Source: Lachnospiraceae bacterium (GTDB lineage: Bacteria; Bacillota; Clostridia; Lachnospirales; Lachnospiraceae). Taken from it: 64,000 bases of DNA. The translations under genes were made by a program, and so were the position numbers. The notes below the pieces were generated by a model. It had not been told where the DNA came from, made no database searches, and saw only the letters and a program-made list of their open reading frames with translations. Of this stretch, positions 7,857 to 17,061 are shown in pieces; within the stretch, counting starts at the first letter, position 1; each line of letters starts with the position of its first letter. The stretch is taken from NCBI GenBank assembly GCA_009774235.1, contig VSNJ01000003.1, positions 20,691 to 84,690 of the forward strand, given 5' to 3'.

Positions 7857-9374
7857 ATGGCAAGAATAAATGTAACAGACCTTACATTTTGTTATGAAGG
7901 AAGTTTTGACAACGTTTTTGAAAATGTTTCATTTTCAATTGATACGGACTGGAAGCTTGGTTTTATTGGCAGAAATGGAAAGGGAAAGACAACATTTTTA
8001 AATTTGATAAGAGGAAAGTATGAATATAAAGGTTCAATTAATATACCAGTAGAAACAGGTTATTTTCCTTATAATATAGATGGAAATATGCTTAAAATAT
8101 GTGCAGCAGATTTTATGGAAGATTTAAAACCTGGATGTGAACAGTGGCGTGTTATATGTGAACTGGATAAATTAAATGTTTCTGCAGAGGTTTTGTACCG
8201 TCCATTTAATTCTTTAAGCCATGGTGAACGCACAAAGGTATTGCTGGCACTGCTTTTTTCTGGAGAGAATGATTTTCTGCTGGTTGATGAGCCTACAGAC
8301 CATCTTGACCATGAAGCAAGGGAATCTGTAAAAGAATATTTGCGTAAAAAGAAAGGGTTTATACTTGTATCACATGACAGGGATTTATTAGATGCATGTA
8401 TAGACCATGTACTTGTACTTAACCGCAAATCAATAGAAGTACAGAGTGGGAATTTCTCAAGCTGGTGGGAAAATAAGACTAGAAAAGATAATTTTTCAAG
8501 AATGGAAAATAAAAAACATTTACAAGAGATTGCATCTTTGGAGAAATCTGTAAAGCAATGTAAGCAGTGGGCTAATAAGAATGAGAGCACCAAAATTGGT
8601 TATGACCCAATAAAAGAACATGACCGTTCAACGGGGACAAGAGCTTATATTGGTGCAAAGACAAAGAAGATGCAGAAACGTGTAAAACAATATGAGCAGA
8701 GAATAGACCATGAAATAAAAGAGAAGGAAGGGCTGCTTAAGGATATAGAAAATCCTGTGGAACTTAAAATAAAACCACTTGTATACCATAAAGATATTTT
8801 AGTTAGTGCCAGGGATTTTACAATGGGATATACACAAGATTCACCACTGGTCCACAATTTTAATTTTAAAATTGGACGTGGGGAGAGAGTATTTTTAAAT
8901 GGTAAAAATGGTTGTGGAAAAACAAGTTTTATTAAGGCAGTTCTTAATTTGTATAATAAAGAGGATAGCAATATTATTAGCAGTGGCCAGCTGGATATTG
9001 GCTCAGGTCTTGTAGTTTCATATATTAACCAGGATACAAGTTTTTTAAAAGGAACTATAAAGGAATTTTGTGCTCAAAAAGGTCTGGAAGAAAGTCTTTT
9101 CTGCGCAATTTTAAGACAGCTTGATTTAGAACGTGTGCAATTTGTAAAACCTTTTGAAGATTATTCAGAAGGACAGAAAAAGAAAGTGCTTATAGCAGCA
9201 AGTCTTATGACGCCTGCACATCTTTATATATGGGATGAACCATTAAATTATATTGATGTATTTACAAGAATCCAGTTAGAAGAATTATTACTTGAATTTA
9301 AACCATCTATGATATTAGTTGAACATGATGTACGTTTCCAGGAGAAAATTGCAACACGGATAGTTAATATATAA
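7857..9374 (+). CDS. ABC-F ATPase, Lsa-like (probable ribosome protection)
   Basis: Protein of 505 residues with two ABC ATPase domains and no membrane segments, as expected of ABC-F. Domain 1: Walker A GRNGKGKTT, signature LSHGERTK, Walker B LLVDEPTDHLD. The linker between the domains is charged and coiled-coil-like (residues about 195-300; this is the tip that enters the ribosome). Domain 2: Walker A GKNGCGKTS, signature YSEGQKKK, Walker B LYIWDEPLNYID. The opening (LTFCYEGSFDNVFENVSFSIDT.WKLGFIGRNGKGKTT) and the FNSLSHGERTKVLLALLF stretch are close to the Lsa/Vga resistance branch, which displaces lincosamides, streptogramins A and pleuromutilins from the ribosome. That drug range is by homology only. 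Start ATG 7857 follows GAGGAGG. Confidence 0.9.
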   Translation: MARINVTDLTFCYEGSFDNVFENVSFSIDTDWKLGFIGRNGKGKTTFLNLIRGKYEYKGSINIPVETGYFPYNIDGNMLKICAADFMEDLKPGCEQWRVICELDKLNVSAEVLYRPFNSLSHGERTKVLLALLFSGENDFLLVDEPTDHLDHEARESVKEYLRKKKGFILVSHDRDLLDACIDHVLVLNRKSIEVQSGNFSSWWENKTRKDNFSRMENKKHLQEIASLEKSVKQCKQWANKNESTKIGYDPIKEHDRSTGTRAYIGAKTKKMQKRVKQYEQRIDHEIKEKEGLLKDIENPVELKIKPLVYHKDILVSARDFTMGYTQDSPLVHNFNFKIGRGERVFLNGKNGCGKTSFIKAVLNLYNKEDSNIISSGQLDIGSGLVVSYINQDTSFLKGTIKEFCAQKGLEESLFCAILRQLDLERVQFVKPFEDYSEGQKKKVLIAASLMTPAHLYIWDEPLNYIDVFTRIQLEELLLEFKPSMILVEHDVRFQEKIATRIVNI

Positions 9375-9393
9375 AATAATAAGGTTTATAAGG

Positions 9394-9488
9394 TGGAGCT
9401 GCCACACTAAGTAAAATGTATACAATATATGGTATAATAGAAAAATTTTCTATTATATCCTGTTTTGTTCTTTCTTAGAGCGGCAGCC
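9394..9488. repeat. Nested palindrome between convergent genes
   Basis: Outer arms near 9394-9412 (GCTGCCACACTAAG) and 9473-9488 (CTTAGAGCGGCAGC) are inverted. Inside, 9431-9460 is a near-perfect AT-rich palindrome (GGTATAATAG...CTATTATATCC). It lies between the ABC-F gene and the convergent ABC exporter operon, so it may serve as a two-way terminator, or be a small palindromic element. Confidence 0.6.
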
Positions 9489-9575
9489 CTATTAATATTA
9501 GGCTTGTATGGTTAATATTTCTAAATATGGTTGTAGTTAATAGTTAAAGAGCACTGCCAGGAAATGGGTTGATGG

Positions 9576-11456
9576 CTACACAGTCTTGTATTCCTGCTGG
9601 TAATACTGCGCCTGTGCACTCCACATTTCATAATATTTTCCATCTTTATTTTCCAGGAGCTGGTTATGGTTTCCATATTGTACCAGACTGCCTTCATGGA
9701 ATACTGCAATTTTTTCGCAAAACTGGCATGAAGATAACCTGTGTGATATATATATGGCAGTTTTAGTGCCAATAATTTTATCAAAATTAGTATAAATTTC
9801 AAATTCAGCCAGAGGGTCAAGTGCTGCAGTTGGTTCATCCAGAAGTATAAATGGTGAATTTTTGTAAACTGCCCTTGCAATAGCAATTTTCTGGGCTTCA
9901 CCTCCAGATATTTCTACGCCAGTATCATCAAAATCTTTATATAAATATGTTTCCATATCCATACCAGAGTCTGTTATACGTTTTTTTAAACCAGCATCTT
10001 CCAGGCATTTTTTTACAAAACTTTGGCTGTATTCTGTATCTGTTGCTACATTTTGCGCAAATTTAAATGGAAATAATATATAATCCTGGAACACAACAGA
10101 AAAAAGCTGTCTGTATTCATCTGCTTTAAATTTGCGTATATCAACACCATTTAAGAGTATTTCTCCTTTATCGGGGTCATATAAGCGGCATAAAAGTTTA
10201 ATCATAGTAGTTTTGCCAGAACCATTCATTCCAACAACAGCAAGTTTTTCACCGATTTTTAATTTCATTGAGAAATCTTTTAATGCAGGCTGGCTGCTTC
10301 CTGGATAGGTAAATGAAACATTTTTAAATTCAATCTGGTATTCATTATCACTACGTTTCTCAACAGGAAGCGTACCGTTATACATTTCATTTTCGAGTTC
10401 AAGAAGTTCAATAGTACTGGCCTGTTTCCTGGCTGTAAGGGCAAATCCAGTTATGTCATTTATAAGGATATAGATAGATGAAACCAGTTTATTTAGACAT
10501 CCAGAAAGCTTTATAATATCACCTGCGCCAGCTTTTGCTGCAATAGCAGCAAGAGTTACTGCAAGATAAGCACATCCTTCTATAGCTCCTTTAGCCATGT
10601 CTTCTGAACCATATTGTCCAGCCCATCCTATAGCACAGTCTTTTAATTTTTTACGGAATTTTTTATTATGGAAAGCATCGGTACACCAGCGTTCCATTAG
10701 TTTATAACTTTTATAAATTCTTATATCCTTTCCATTTTTATAATTATATCCATTGCCAGAAACGAAATCCCATCCAAATGAAACTATGTCTTCTTTATCT
10801 TCTTCTTTTATTTTTCCAAACATAAACTGCAGTGTTTTCTTTTTAAAGTATATGCTGGCTTTCATAGTAGTAAAAAGGATTACAGCAAGTACAAGAAGTA
10901 CAATAATAATGTAATTTCTCCCAGAAGTTATCATAAAATGCATAACTGGGATACCAGTAATAATTGCTCCAATAATATTAAAAAATCCATATAATATTGC
11001 ATTGCCTTGCCAGAATAATGAATTAATGCCTGCTCCCCAGTTATTATCTCTTCTTATCCTGTCACGCAGTTCTTTTATCTCTGGACTGTCAATTCTTGAG
11101 AAATCTATATTTAACATTCTGGTCTGTGTCATACATGAATAAAGTAAAAACATTTTTTCTCTTCTTACTTCCATCCTGTTCCATATGGAACTGGCTATAA
11201 AGTTAAGGGCAAGAATTACTATAAGCGTAATTAACGTAACTGCAAATACTTTTTTAAAATTTTTGCCTGCAATAATTGAATCAAGTATATAAGCAGATAA
11301 AACAAGCTGTACATATGGCACAATTACATTTATAATATGGACAATGCTTGTAAAGAAGAAATACCATTTATCCATATCTGTAATAATATGCATTATTTTT
11401 TTTATATTTTTAATATGTTCCCTAAGTGGGATTTTTGTTGTTAAATCTGTATTCAT
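9576..11456 (-). CDS. ABC exporter half-transporter, second gene of pair
   Basis: Protein of 626 residues: an N-terminal membrane domain with about six helices (for example HIINVIVPYVQLVLSAYILD and FAVTLITLIVILALNFIASS), then an ATPase with Walker A GMNGSGKTT, signature ISGGEAQKIA, Walker B FILLDEPTAALD and the switch SHRLSS. The catalytic glutamate is present. It overlaps the upstream ABC gene by a few bases on the same strand, so the two probably form a heterodimeric exporter. A GHKL kinase and LytTR regulator lie upstream, an arrangement often seen with peptide or bacteriocin export and immunity; the cargo is unknown. Confidence 0.88.
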   Translation of the reverse strand: MNTDLTTKIPLREHIKNIKKIMHIITDMDKWYFFFTSIVHIINVIVPYVQLVLSAYILDSIIAGKNFKKVFAVTLITLIVILALNFIASSIWNRMEVRREKMFLLYSCMTQTRMLNIDFSRIDSPEIKELRDRIRRDNNWGAGINSLFWQGNAILYGFFNIIGAIITGIPVMHFMITSGRNYIIIVLLVLAVILFTTMKASIYFKKKTLQFMFGKIKEEDKEDIVSFGWDFVSGNGYNYKNGKDIRIYKSYKLMERWCTDAFHNKKFRKKLKDCAIGWAGQYGSEDMAKGAIEGCAYLAVTLAAIAAKAGAGDIIKLSGCLNKLVSSIYILINDITGFALTARKQASTIELLELENEMYNGTLPVEKRSDNEYQIEFKNVSFTYPGSSQPALKDFSMKLKIGEKLAVVGMNGSGKTTMIKLLCRLYDPDKGEILLNGVDIRKFKADEYRQLFSVVFQDYILFPFKFAQNVATDTEYSQSFVKKCLEDAGLKKRITDSGMDMETYLYKDFDDTGVEISGGEAQKIAIARAVYKNSPFILLDEPTAALDPLAEFEIYTNFDKIIGTKTAIYISHRLSSCQFCEKIAVFHEGSLVQYGNHNQLLENKDGKYYEMWSAQAQYYQQEYKTV

Positions 11457-13345
11457 GCTATTTCCCCCTTTTCATAATAATTACTTTGTATATGGAACAT
11501 TTCTGCATATTTACCATTAAGTGCCATTAATTCACTGTGGCTGCCTTCCTCTACTACTCTGCCATCTTCAAGCATTATAATTCTGTCTGAAAATCTTGTG
11601 CTTGCGAGCCTGTGTGAAATAAATAATGCTGTTTTGCCTTCACTGTATTTGTTATAATTATTGTATATTTCACTTTCTGCAACAGGGTCTAATGCTGCTG
11701 TTGGTTCATCTAATACAAGGACAGGTGCATCTTTATATAGTGCCCTTGCAAGAAGAAGCCGCTGCTGTTGTCCGCCTGATAGTTCAATTCCATCTTCCAT
11801 AATATTTTTTGTCATATATTTTTTTAAGTTAATATCTTTTTCTTCAAAAAATTCTTTTAAACCAGCTTTAGAAATCGCATCCCATGCTTTTTGGTTATCT
11901 ATATTATCTGGTTTGTCCATTGCTATATTTTCCCCTAATGTAAAAGGAAGTATAAGCTGTTCTTGGAAAACAGCAGAGAATAGCATGTATAGTTCTTCTT
12001 TTGGAAATTCGTTTCTATCTATTCCATTAACCAGTATTTCTCCTTCATCTGGGTTGTACATTCCACAAAGAAGTTTTACAAGTGTAGTTTTACCAGCTCC
12101 ATTAACACCTACCAGGGCAATTTTTTCACCTGCGTTTATTGATAAATCCAGATGTCTGAAAACTTGCTTTTTACCTGCAGGTTTTTCTGTGTTATTTGTT
12201 TCATTAGTATTTTCTTCTGTAGCTTCACTTGCATCCTGGTAAGCGAAACTTACATTTTTAAAATCAATCTTTACTGGAAATTTTAATTCACTTATGTGCC
12301 TGTTTCCAGAACTGGTATCTTCTTCTGGAAGTTCCATATAAGCACGCAGGTAATCTGTTGAATTAGCTGCAGCACGCAGTTCTGCAAGTGAATTCATAAT
12401 ACTTGTAATAAATCCTGAGAAACCTGTAATTGCTCCAAAATACAATACAAATTCCCCTATGTCTATTACACCGTTAAGTGCCTGGTACAGAAGAAATGCA
12501 TAAGCTCCTGTATCTCTTGCAGTTGACAATACAAAACCAGCTTTCTCAAAGAGTGATTTTCTATGGAAAATTTTCTGGTTTATTTGTCTTTGCATTTCAA
12601 TTACTTTGTCCCTGAGCTGTACAAGCCAGTTGTTCATTCCAAAAATCCTTATATCCTTAGCACCTTTTGTATGCCCCATTGAATTTAATACACAGTAATA
12701 TTTTTTATTTGAGTCTGCCATTGCATCCCTGAATGTTTCTTCATAATGTATCTGGCATAAATTTAATGCATAATTAGCAAATGCAAGGATATCAAGTACG
12801 ATTAACAACCAGATATCAAGTGTACCAATTACTGTGGAATAAAGAACAAAACATAAAATATTTACAGCTATGCCAGTTGTTCCTGTAACTATCCTGGAAA
12901 GTGCTGACCAGTCACCACTACAAAGTGAGTCATAGGCTTTCCAGTATACCTTTTTTATTTCACCTGATTCAGTATATTTATATGGTACTTTAAGGCTTTT
13001 AAGGAATAGAAGCGCAATAAAATGGTCACGTTGTGAGTTATAGTAATTGTATTTTCCAGATGCGGCAGCAGTTCTTAGTGTATAAACTGCCATTATTAAA
13101 AGAGTAAAGGGAATAAGTACAGAAGCAGCTTTCTGTATGCTGGCACCATTAACTACAAGGTCTACAGCTATTTTAGGCAGGTAAATGCCTGCTAAAGGTA
13201 CTACGGCACTTAGTATTATTTCCAGGCTGCATAAAAGAAGCACAAGTGGTTCATATTTTTTAAAATATTTAATAAAATAAATAATGTCACTTATAATTGA
13301 ATAATGTTTTAGAACAAATCCTTCTGTCTGCGTTTTATCTTTCAT
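11453..13345 (-). CDS. ABC exporter half-transporter, first gene of pair
   Basis: Protein of 630 residues with an N-terminal six-helix membrane domain (LVLLLCSLEIILSAVVPLAG, IVTGTTGIAVNILCFVLYS) and an ATPase: Walker A GVNGAGKTT, signature LSGGQQQRL, Walker B VLVLDEPTAALD, switch SHRLAS. An acidic, asparagine-rich insert of about 25 residues (near EATEENTNETNNTEKP) sits between the first strand and Walker A and is unusual for the family. ATG 13345 is preceded by AAGGAG; GTG 13348 is possible. It is the first gene of a two-gene exporter operon and lies behind a terminator that separates it from the kinase gene, so it probably has its own promoter (TATAAT-rich stretch near 13395-13415). Confidence 0.88.
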   Translation of the reverse strand: MKDKTQTEGFVLKHYSIISDIIYFIKYFKKYEPLVLLLCSLEIILSAVVPLAGIYLPKIAVDLVVNGASIQKAASVLIPFTLLIMAVYTLRTAAASGKYNYYNSQRDHFIALLFLKSLKVPYKYTESGEIKKVYWKAYDSLCSGDWSALSRIVTGTTGIAVNILCFVLYSTVIGTLDIWLLIVLDILAFANYALNLCQIHYEETFRDAMADSNKKYYCVLNSMGHTKGAKDIRIFGMNNWLVQLRDKVIEMQRQINQKIFHRKSLFEKAGFVLSTARDTGAYAFLLYQALNGVIDIGEFVLYFGAITGFSGFITSIMNSLAELRAAANSTDYLRAYMELPEEDTSSGNRHISELKFPVKIDFKNVSFAYQDASEATEENTNETNNTEKPAGKKQVFRHLDLSINAGEKIALVGVNGAGKTTLVKLLCGMYNPDEGEILVNGIDRNEFPKEELYMLFSAVFQEQLILPFTLGENIAMDKPDNIDNQKAWDAISKAGLKEFFEEKDINLKKYMTKNIMEDGIELSGGQQQRLLLARALYKDAPVLVLDEPTAALDPVAESEIYNNYNKYSEGKTALFISHRLASTRFSDRIIMLEDGRVVEEGSHSELMALNGKYAEMFHIQSNYYEKGEIA

Positions 13346-13422
13346 CACGTTTTTCTCCTTCTTAAAAATATATTAAAGGGTGTGTTTTCTTTTGTATTAT
13401 AATACAAATTTTTTTATAATAT

Positions 13423-13453
13423 AAAAAAATGCACGAATGGCATTTATCGTGCA
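13423..13453 (-). terminator. Terminator after the GHKL kinase gene
   Basis: On the minus strand TGCACGA (13453-13447) pairs with TCGTGCA (13436-13430) and is followed by seven T. It separates the two-component operon from the ABC operon. Confidence 0.8.
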
Positions 13454-13474
13454 TGAATGGTAAAGGTTATTATT

Positions 13475-14215
13475 TTATAATGGAAGCATTATTTCTGTTA
13501 CAAAGACCCCGTCTTCATCCTGTCTGTCAAGGTAGCCATTATAACGTTCCACTACTTTGTCAATACGCATAAGGCCCAAACCATGAAAGGCGCCATCTTT
13601 TGTTGATTTATAAATTCTGCCTGACCGTTTTCTCCTGCCTTTGGCAGAGTTCATAATATAAATATAAAGCTGTCCTTTTAATATATCAATATAAATACGT
13701 ATAAAACGTTGCCCAGGGTTTTCTATTCCAGCACAGGCTTCCATTGCATTATCCATAAGATTGCCAATTATAAGGCTTAAATCAATTTCTGAAAATGACA
13801 TATCTAGTTTTTGGGGAACTATTGCTTTGGCATCTATTTTAATATCCCTTGATTTTGCCAAGGAAATCTTGCTGTTTAATATGGCATCAATCATAACATT
13901 GCCGGTTTTAATTACTGTATCAAGGGCAACAAGGTCTTTATCAAGTTCATTAAGGAAATGTGAAAGTTCTTCGGTTCTTCCCATTGCAAGATATGCTTTC
14001 ATGGTCTGGATATGGTCATGGTAGTCATGCCGCCAGCCTCTTGTCTGCTTGTACATATTTTGTACTTCTTCACAATGTTTTTCTAACAAGCCATTCTGGT
14101 AAGCAAGGGTATTTCTATCTATACGCCAGGCAAGCCATTTGCCTGTTAAAAATATAAATAGTAAAGCGGTTATGGCCAATACTGTTATAATTAATATTAT
14201 ATATTTTAATTCCAT
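13475..14215 (-). CDS. GHKL-domain sensor histidine kinase (AgrC-like)
   Basis: Protein of about 246 residues. It has one N-terminal membrane helix (YIILIITVLAITALLFIFL), then a dimerisation segment with the histidine box RGWRHDYHDHIQTMKAYL, and a GHKL ATPase domain (LIIGNLMDNAMEAC for the N box, GLGLMRIDKVVERYNG for the G box). The short form lacks the multi-helix peptide-sensing domain of AgrC, so the input signal is unclear; it may sense through the membrane or through the nearby ABC exporter (inference). A GTG/TTG region at 14221-14227 also opens the frame. It is 107 bp downstream of the LytTR regulator and in the same orientation, so the two form one operon. Confidence 0.88.
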   Translation of the reverse strand: MELKYIILIITVLAITALLFIFLTGKWLAWRIDRNTLAYQNGLLEKHCEEVQNMYKQTRGWRHDYHDHIQTMKAYLAMGRTEELSHFLNELDKDLVALDTVIKTGNVMIDAILNSKISLAKSRDIKIDAKAIVPQKLDMSFSEIDLSLIIGNLMDNAMEACAGIENPGQRFIRIYIDILKGQLYIYIMNSAKGRRKRSGRIYKSTKDGAFHGLGLMRIDKVVERYNGYLDRQDEDGVFVTEIMLPL

Positions 14216-14322
14216 ATTTTGCACCAAGTCCCAATTGGAAATAATTATATTTTCATTTGAGATACAAACACAAAAGGTGAAAGAACAGTGTTTGCTTTTA
14301 TCCTTTCCTCTATATTAAAGTT

Positions 14323-15084
14323 TTATATTTTGGCAATCCTGGAAAAATATCGTATAAATGCCTGGTTTACGTCTTTGTGGAGCCTTCTGCTTACAGGTAT
14401 GTGGCTTCCTGTGTCAAATGTTATCTCTGTCTTTCCAATATGGTGTATATTTTGTATACCACATAGATAAGAACGGTGGCACTTAATAAATCCTTGTTTT
14501 GGTAAAATGGTTTCAAGTTCTGAAATACTTTCTGATACTTCGGTTTGTTTTATCTTTTTCTGGTTGTTTTCTTTTGTAAAAATTTCAATTATACATCCAT
14601 GTCCCCGTGCTTCAATATAGTTAATCTGGCTGGTGGCAAGTTTATGTATTTCATCTTTGGAGTGTACAATAATGTAGTTTATATCTTTTCTTTTGTTAAG
14701 GACTTTGTCCATACATTTATATATTTTATCTTCATTAACTGGTTTAACAAGATAATGAAGGGCTTCTACTTCATAGCCTTCTGCCATGTAACCAGTAATG
14801 CCTGTAGTAAAGACTATATTAATTTCACTGTCTTTTTTTCTGACAGATTTTGCCAGGTCAATTCCGTTTATTTCATGCATCTGGATATCTATAAAAAGCA
14901 CAGAAAAGCCAAGTCCGGGCTTCCATTCAAATAAAAATTCTTCTGCACTTAAGTACTGGTTTATTTCTAAAGGAACATGCTTATGTTTGCTCCATTTAAT
15001 CAGGTATTTTTCTAATAAACCAGCATGGACTTCATTATCTTCTATAATTGCTGTTTTTATAAATGTTATTTTATTATCATACAT
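14323..15084 (-). CDS. LytTR-family response regulator
   Basis: Protein of 253 residues: receiver domain at about 8-130 (AIIEDNE acidic pair, LFIDIQMHEINGIDLA phospho-acceptor, LHYLVKPVNEDKI lysine) and a C-terminal LytTR DNA-binding domain (INYIEARGHGCIIEIFTK; GFIKCHRSYLCGIQNI). These regulators bind direct repeats upstream of target genes and often control peptide signalling and export. It is the first gene of a pair with the GHKL kinase. ATG 15084 is preceded by AAGGAATTATAAGAA. The ABC exporter genes further downstream are the natural candidate targets (inference from order). Confidence 0.92.
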   Translation of the reverse strand: MYDNKITFIKTAIIEDNEVHAGLLEKYLIKWSKHKHVPLEINQYLSAEEFLFEWKPGLGFSVLFIDIQMHEINGIDLAKSVRKKDSEINIVFTTGITGYMAEGYEVEALHYLVKPVNEDKIYKCMDKVLNKRKDINYIIVHSKDEIHKLATSQINYIEARGHGCIIEIFTKENNQKKIKQTEVSESISELETILPKQGFIKCHRSYLCGIQNIHHIGKTEITFDTGSHIPVSRRLHKDVNQAFIRYFSRIAKI

Positions 15085-15425
15085 TTCTTATAATTCCTTA
15101 AGTAAATATAATATAAGTTCATCATCATTGGTACAGTCTGCATATTGTGCAAGGTTTTTTTCGTTCCACTAGACACCACTGCCATCTGGTATATATTCAT
15201 TTTATTATACTATCTCTTTGCTTTATGATATTTAATCTTTATCTGATTATACCAATTTTTTTATTTTATTACAACAAGATGGAAGATTAAATCTAAAAAC
15301 ATGTATTACAATATTCCAGGATAAAAAATTTTATATTATATTTTTTATAGAAAGGAATATGTGTTTATTATATACTAAATTTAGAGAAGAAATAGGTATA
15401 ATATATGAGAAAGGTGGTTTGTAAC
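15085..15425. other. Intergenic region between divergent genes
   Basis: It holds the divergent control regions of the LytTR regulator and the GNAT relic. TATAAT at 15397-15402 may serve the relic. There is no ORF or RNA I can support. Confidence 0.4.
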
Positions 15426-15893
15426 ATGATTAGGGAAATAACAAAAAGTGATATAGAAGAATGTGCAGAGGTAATCCAGAAAAGTTTTATGACAGTTGCA
15501 GATGAATTTGGTTTTACACCTGAAAATGCACCAAGGTTTACAGCATTTGCAACAACAAGGGAACGTCTGGAATGGCAGATGTAACATGAAAAGAGGCAAA
15601 TGTATGGGTATTGTGTAAATGGACAGATAATTGGATATTATTCCCTGTTAATATAGAGTGAAAAAGAATGTGAACTGAATAATTTATGTGTGTTAGAAGA
15701 GTACAGGCATAAGAATATTGGAAAGAAACTTCTTGGACATGCTTTTGGTGAAGCTGCCAGAATGGGATGTTCAATAGTAAATATTGGAATAGTTGAAGAA
15801 AATGTAAGGCTTCGGAAATGGTATGAAGCAAATGGGGCAGAACATATTGGTACAGAAAAATATGATTTTTTCCATTTACTTGTGGATATATGA
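15426..15893 (+). pseudogene. GNAT-family N-acetyltransferase with two in-frame stops
   Basis: A single reading frame codes a GNAT acetyltransferase from MIREITKSDIEECAEVI to the end, but is broken by TAA at 15582 and TAG at 15654. Translating through the stops gives a continuous GNAT fold: ...TRERLEWQM [stop] HEKRQMYGYCVNGQIIGYYS.. [stop] SEKECELNNLCVLEEYRHKNIGKKLL, with the acetyl-CoA loop at YRHKNIGKKLLGHAF and the tail VEENVRLRKWYEANGAEHIG. No frameshift is needed. The ribosome site AGAAAGGTGG before 15426 survives. Two point nonsense changes in one frame suggest a recent loss; the acyl acceptor is unknown. A product from an internal start (67 residues from 15690) would lack the N-terminal half. 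Confidence 0.85.
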
Positions 15894-16059
15894 TATATGA
15901 AATATGAAAAGGTTTAATGTAAGAGGGGTTTTGTATTTCTGAAAAACATTATATGGTTGGTTTATCAGAAAAAGTAAACAAAATAGTTTAAGATTATATA
16001 ATATAAGGAGCATATTTGGCTATTAACAAGGCAAGGGAAAAGTAATATACAGTAATCAT

Positions 16060-16079
16060 AGCCTGGAATATTCCAGGCT
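16060..16079. repeat. 20-bp perfect palindrome
   Basis: AGCCTGGAATATTCCAGGCT is perfectly self-complementary. It lies just past the 3' end of the minus-strand zinc-ribbon gene and has no clear T-run on either side, so it may be a weak terminator or a protein-binding site. Confidence 0.5.
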
Positions 16080-16104
16080 GTGTAAAAAGTATTACATTCT
16101 GTAT

Positions 16105-17061
16105 TTATCTTGCAAGTTCATTAAGTATATTTTCAATATTTTTGCGTGTCCCATCCATAAAGTTTATTGCAACACGCCTGTTTATTGTTCCAGATATCAT
16201 TGATCTGTGGAATTCATGGATAAGGGAATCTATTAACAGCATTTTTTCATTATAAATTCCGGCATGTTCCCAATTTGATATAAAGGATTCAAATATTTTT
16301 GCGGCAGACCCAGTTGGCATATTATTTTTTCTGTAACTCCGCTTGTATTCCCTGAACGAATACTGGTATCCGCAGGTACATTCCCTGAAATCAGAGGTTC
16401 CAGATATATTTGCATTGCAATTGTGGCATCTGATTATTGATTGTTCCATACGTTCCATATCCTCTTTTCCTAATTTACAACGTATATACAGAACAAGTCC
16501 AATTTCATCTGCAAGGATATTGTCATGTATTCCAGCAGCATCCATCTGGTACAAATGCTTTAGTTTTATAATATCAAGTTTAGAAGGCCAGCGGAATATA
16601 TTATATTTTTCGGGAATAATTTTATCTTTTATGTTGAGCAGTTCCTCTTGTTCCCTTTTAATACGGTTTTTGTTCCGTTGGATTTGTTGTTTATTTTTTT
16701 CTGCTATTTTTTTATGGAACCATGCTTCTTTATTTATATATAAATCATGGAAATAATTTAATGCAGACTGGTAATTCTCATGACCGTCTACTAAAATTCC
16801 ATCTATTACAAAACCTTCCTGGCGGATTTGTATTCCATTAATAATATACACACCTGATTTACCAATTCTGTATGTCCATCCATATTTTGATGACCATACA
16901 GGGATTCCAAACCTTAAGTCATATTTGTTTAAAATATATTCAGAAAATTCTGTAAACAAGTTATAAATTTCATTTTTCCAAAATAATTGTAAACCAGTTA
17001 TTTCAGGTCTGTTGTTTTTAGGAAAATATTCTATAAAGCTATTTAATTGCGATGTACACAT
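16105..17061 (-). CDS. Unknown protein with DUF3788-like N-terminus and zinc ribbon
   Basis: Protein of 318 residues; I do not recognise a full-length family. The N-terminal ~110 residues resemble DUF3788 (VWSSKYGWTYRIGKSGVYIINGI..QEGFVIDGILV). A charged helical stretch follows (about 115-150), then a zinc-ribbon-like CHNCNANISGTSDFRECTCG near residues 212-231, and a C-terminal helical part (MLLIDSLIHEFHRSM...NRRVAINFMDGTRKNIENIL). It overlaps the upstream XRE/GyrI-like regulator by 23 bp on the same strand, so the two are probably translated together. GyrI-like effector-binding domains and DUF3788 proteins are both small ligand-handling folds, which hints at a shared small-molecule response (inference). 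Confidence 0.6.
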   Translation of the reverse strand: MCTSQLNSFIEYFPKNNRPEITGLQLFWKNEIYNLFTEFSEYILNKYDLRFGIPVWSSKYGWTYRIGKSGVYIINGIQIRQEGFVIDGILVDGHENYQSALNYFHDLYINKEAWFHKKIAEKNKQQIQRNKNRIKREQEELLNIKDKIIPEKYNIFRWPSKLDIIKLKHLYQMDAAGIHDNILADEIGLVLYIRCKLGKEDMERMEQSIIRCHNCNANISGTSDFRECTCGYQYSFREYKRSYRKNNMPTGSAAKIFESFISNWEHAGIYNEKMLLIDSLIHEFHRSMISGTINRRVAINFMDGTRKNIENILNELAR

